Shown piece by piece: positions 5,933-6,572 of a DNA stretch of 6,572 bases; the first letter of the stretch is position 1, and the number at the start of each line of letters is the position of its first letter. The notes under the pieces are model-generated. The model was not told the DNA's origin. It ran no database searches and worked only from the letters and a program-made list of their open reading frames with translations. The translations under genes and the position numbers were made by a program. This DNA is from an uncultured bacterium (lineage in GTDB: Bacteria; Bdellovibrionota_C; UBA2361; SZUA-149; CALKYB01), in contig CALKYB010000273.1 in NCBI GenBank assembly GCA_938003565.1, positions 1-6,572 on the forward strand. The letters run 5' to 3'.

Positions 5933-6572
5933 ATTCCCAAGAGTCCCATAAAGCTGCAACTAGTAATTTTGACATCACCATTTCAAAATGGTTGGAGTTT
6001 ATGGATTCTGAATCTGTAATTTTGGATCCCCTACATTTGCAGAGGGTTGCCACTGCTACATTCTCGACTTCTCAGAAAGTATTGGCAGTTGTTTATCCTC
6101 GCAACCGTACAGAGCTTGTAAGATTAGTTGGAATTGCCAATAGATATGAGGTGCCTCTTTACCCGGTTAGTAGGGGTAGGAATTGGTGCTTGGGCTCTAG
6201 GGTTCCTGTAGATAATAGCTCTGTCGTTGTTGATTTAGGCAAGATGAATCGTATCTTGGAGTTTAATGATTCACTTTCCTATATCACGGTCGAGCCAGGC
6301 GCTACCTTTGAGCAAGTGTCTGATTACTTACTATCGCAAAACAGTAGAAACTTTCTCTCCGTCATTGGTGGCCCACCAGATGCCAGTATTATTGGAAATG
6401 CTCTTGAGAGGGGAGAAGGGCTTGGGCCGTTAGGTGATAGAGCATCACATGTTTGTAATATGGAGGTTTTACTGGCCAATGGTGAGATAGTGAGTACCGG
6501 CTACGATACTTCACTAAAAGACGAAATATCTCCGTTAACTAGACATGCCCTTGGTCCGGACCTTAGTGGACT
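5929..6572 (+). CDS. VAO/PCMH-family FAD-linked oxidoreductase (3' end missing)
   Basis: The first 214 residues of a flavoprotein, cut by the window end; family members run to about 520-560. The FAD-binding PCMH-type domain is clear: YPRNRTELVRLVGIANRY (56-73), the pyrophosphate-binding loop PVSRGRNWCLGS (79-90), VDLGKMNRIL (101-110), ITVEPGATFEQV (119-130), GNALERGEGLGPLGD (156-170) and NMEVLLANGEIVSTG (177-191). The spacing follows vanillyl-alcohol oxidase and p-cresol methylhydroxylase, which oxidise para-alkylphenols, and GPDLSGL at the cut fits the same alignment. Differences: the family's NxGYGG after GRN is NWCLGS, and the YTPYGDH stretch reads LGPLGDR, so two tyrosines are leucines. 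The substrate may therefore not be a simple phenol. The covalent FAD attachment residue lies beyond the cut. No signal peptide is visible. It probably belongs to the same operon, since no terminator lies in the 68-bp gap. Confidence 0.9.
   Translation, partial: MNSQESHKAATSNFDITISKWLEFMDSESVILDPLHLQRVATATFSTSQKVLAVVYPRNRTELVRLVGIANRYEVPLYPVSRGRNWCLGSRVPVDNSSVVVDLGKMNRILEFNDSLSYITVEPGATFEQVSDYLLSQNSRNFLSVIGGPPDASIIGNALERGEGLGPLGDRASHVCNMEVLLANGEIVSTGYDTSLKDEISPLTRHALGPDLSG

Overview
The window looks like the start of an AT-rich chromosomal operon from a Gram-negative bacterium, possibly a Bdellovibrionota or Deltaproteobacteria-type lineage. That placement is inferred from base composition and from the sigma-54-activator-derived protein domains; nothing here fixes the taxon. 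No rRNA, tRNA, CRISPR array or mobile element is visible.

Positions 1-718 contain no convincing gene. They hold a doubtful short reading frame (116-334) that stops two bases before a weak hairpin plus T-tract terminator (336-357). A spacer of about 200 bp follows. The next 160 bp (559-718) are dense with regulatory signals: a sigma-54-like -24/-12 element, a TTGAAA/TATACT pair, an 11-bp-phased repeat of GCACTGCT, and three copies (one inverted) of a GATGGGTA...AGTG element.

Positions 719-6572 are four tightly packed plus-strand genes. The first (719-1990) is a thiolase-fold beta-ketoacyl synthase of the FabF type that keeps the nucleophilic Cys and the first catalytic His but has Ser in place of the second His. 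Next, with a 4-bp ATGA overlap, comes a 633-residue protein with seven predicted membrane segments and a cytoplasmic AAA+ domain derived from sigma-54 activators. It has a good Walker A, no GAFTGA loop and no acidic Walker B. An 11-bp overlap leads to a second protein of the same architecture (660 residues from 3878), whose Walker A Lys is Arg and which ends in a Fis-type helix-turn-helix. After a 68-bp gap begins a vanillyl-alcohol oxidase/p-cresol methylhydroxylase family FAD oxidoreductase, cut by the window end.

Inference: this is a biosynthetic or lipid/aromatic-modifying operon carrying its own pair of membrane-embedded, degenerate AAA+ regulators. One partner keeps a potentially ATP-binding P-loop but has no DNA-binding domain. 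The other has the DNA-binding domain but a damaged P-loop. That split, together with the atypical synthase and the repeat-rich promoter region, is the most unusual content here. The function, the signal sensed and the product cannot be read from this window.
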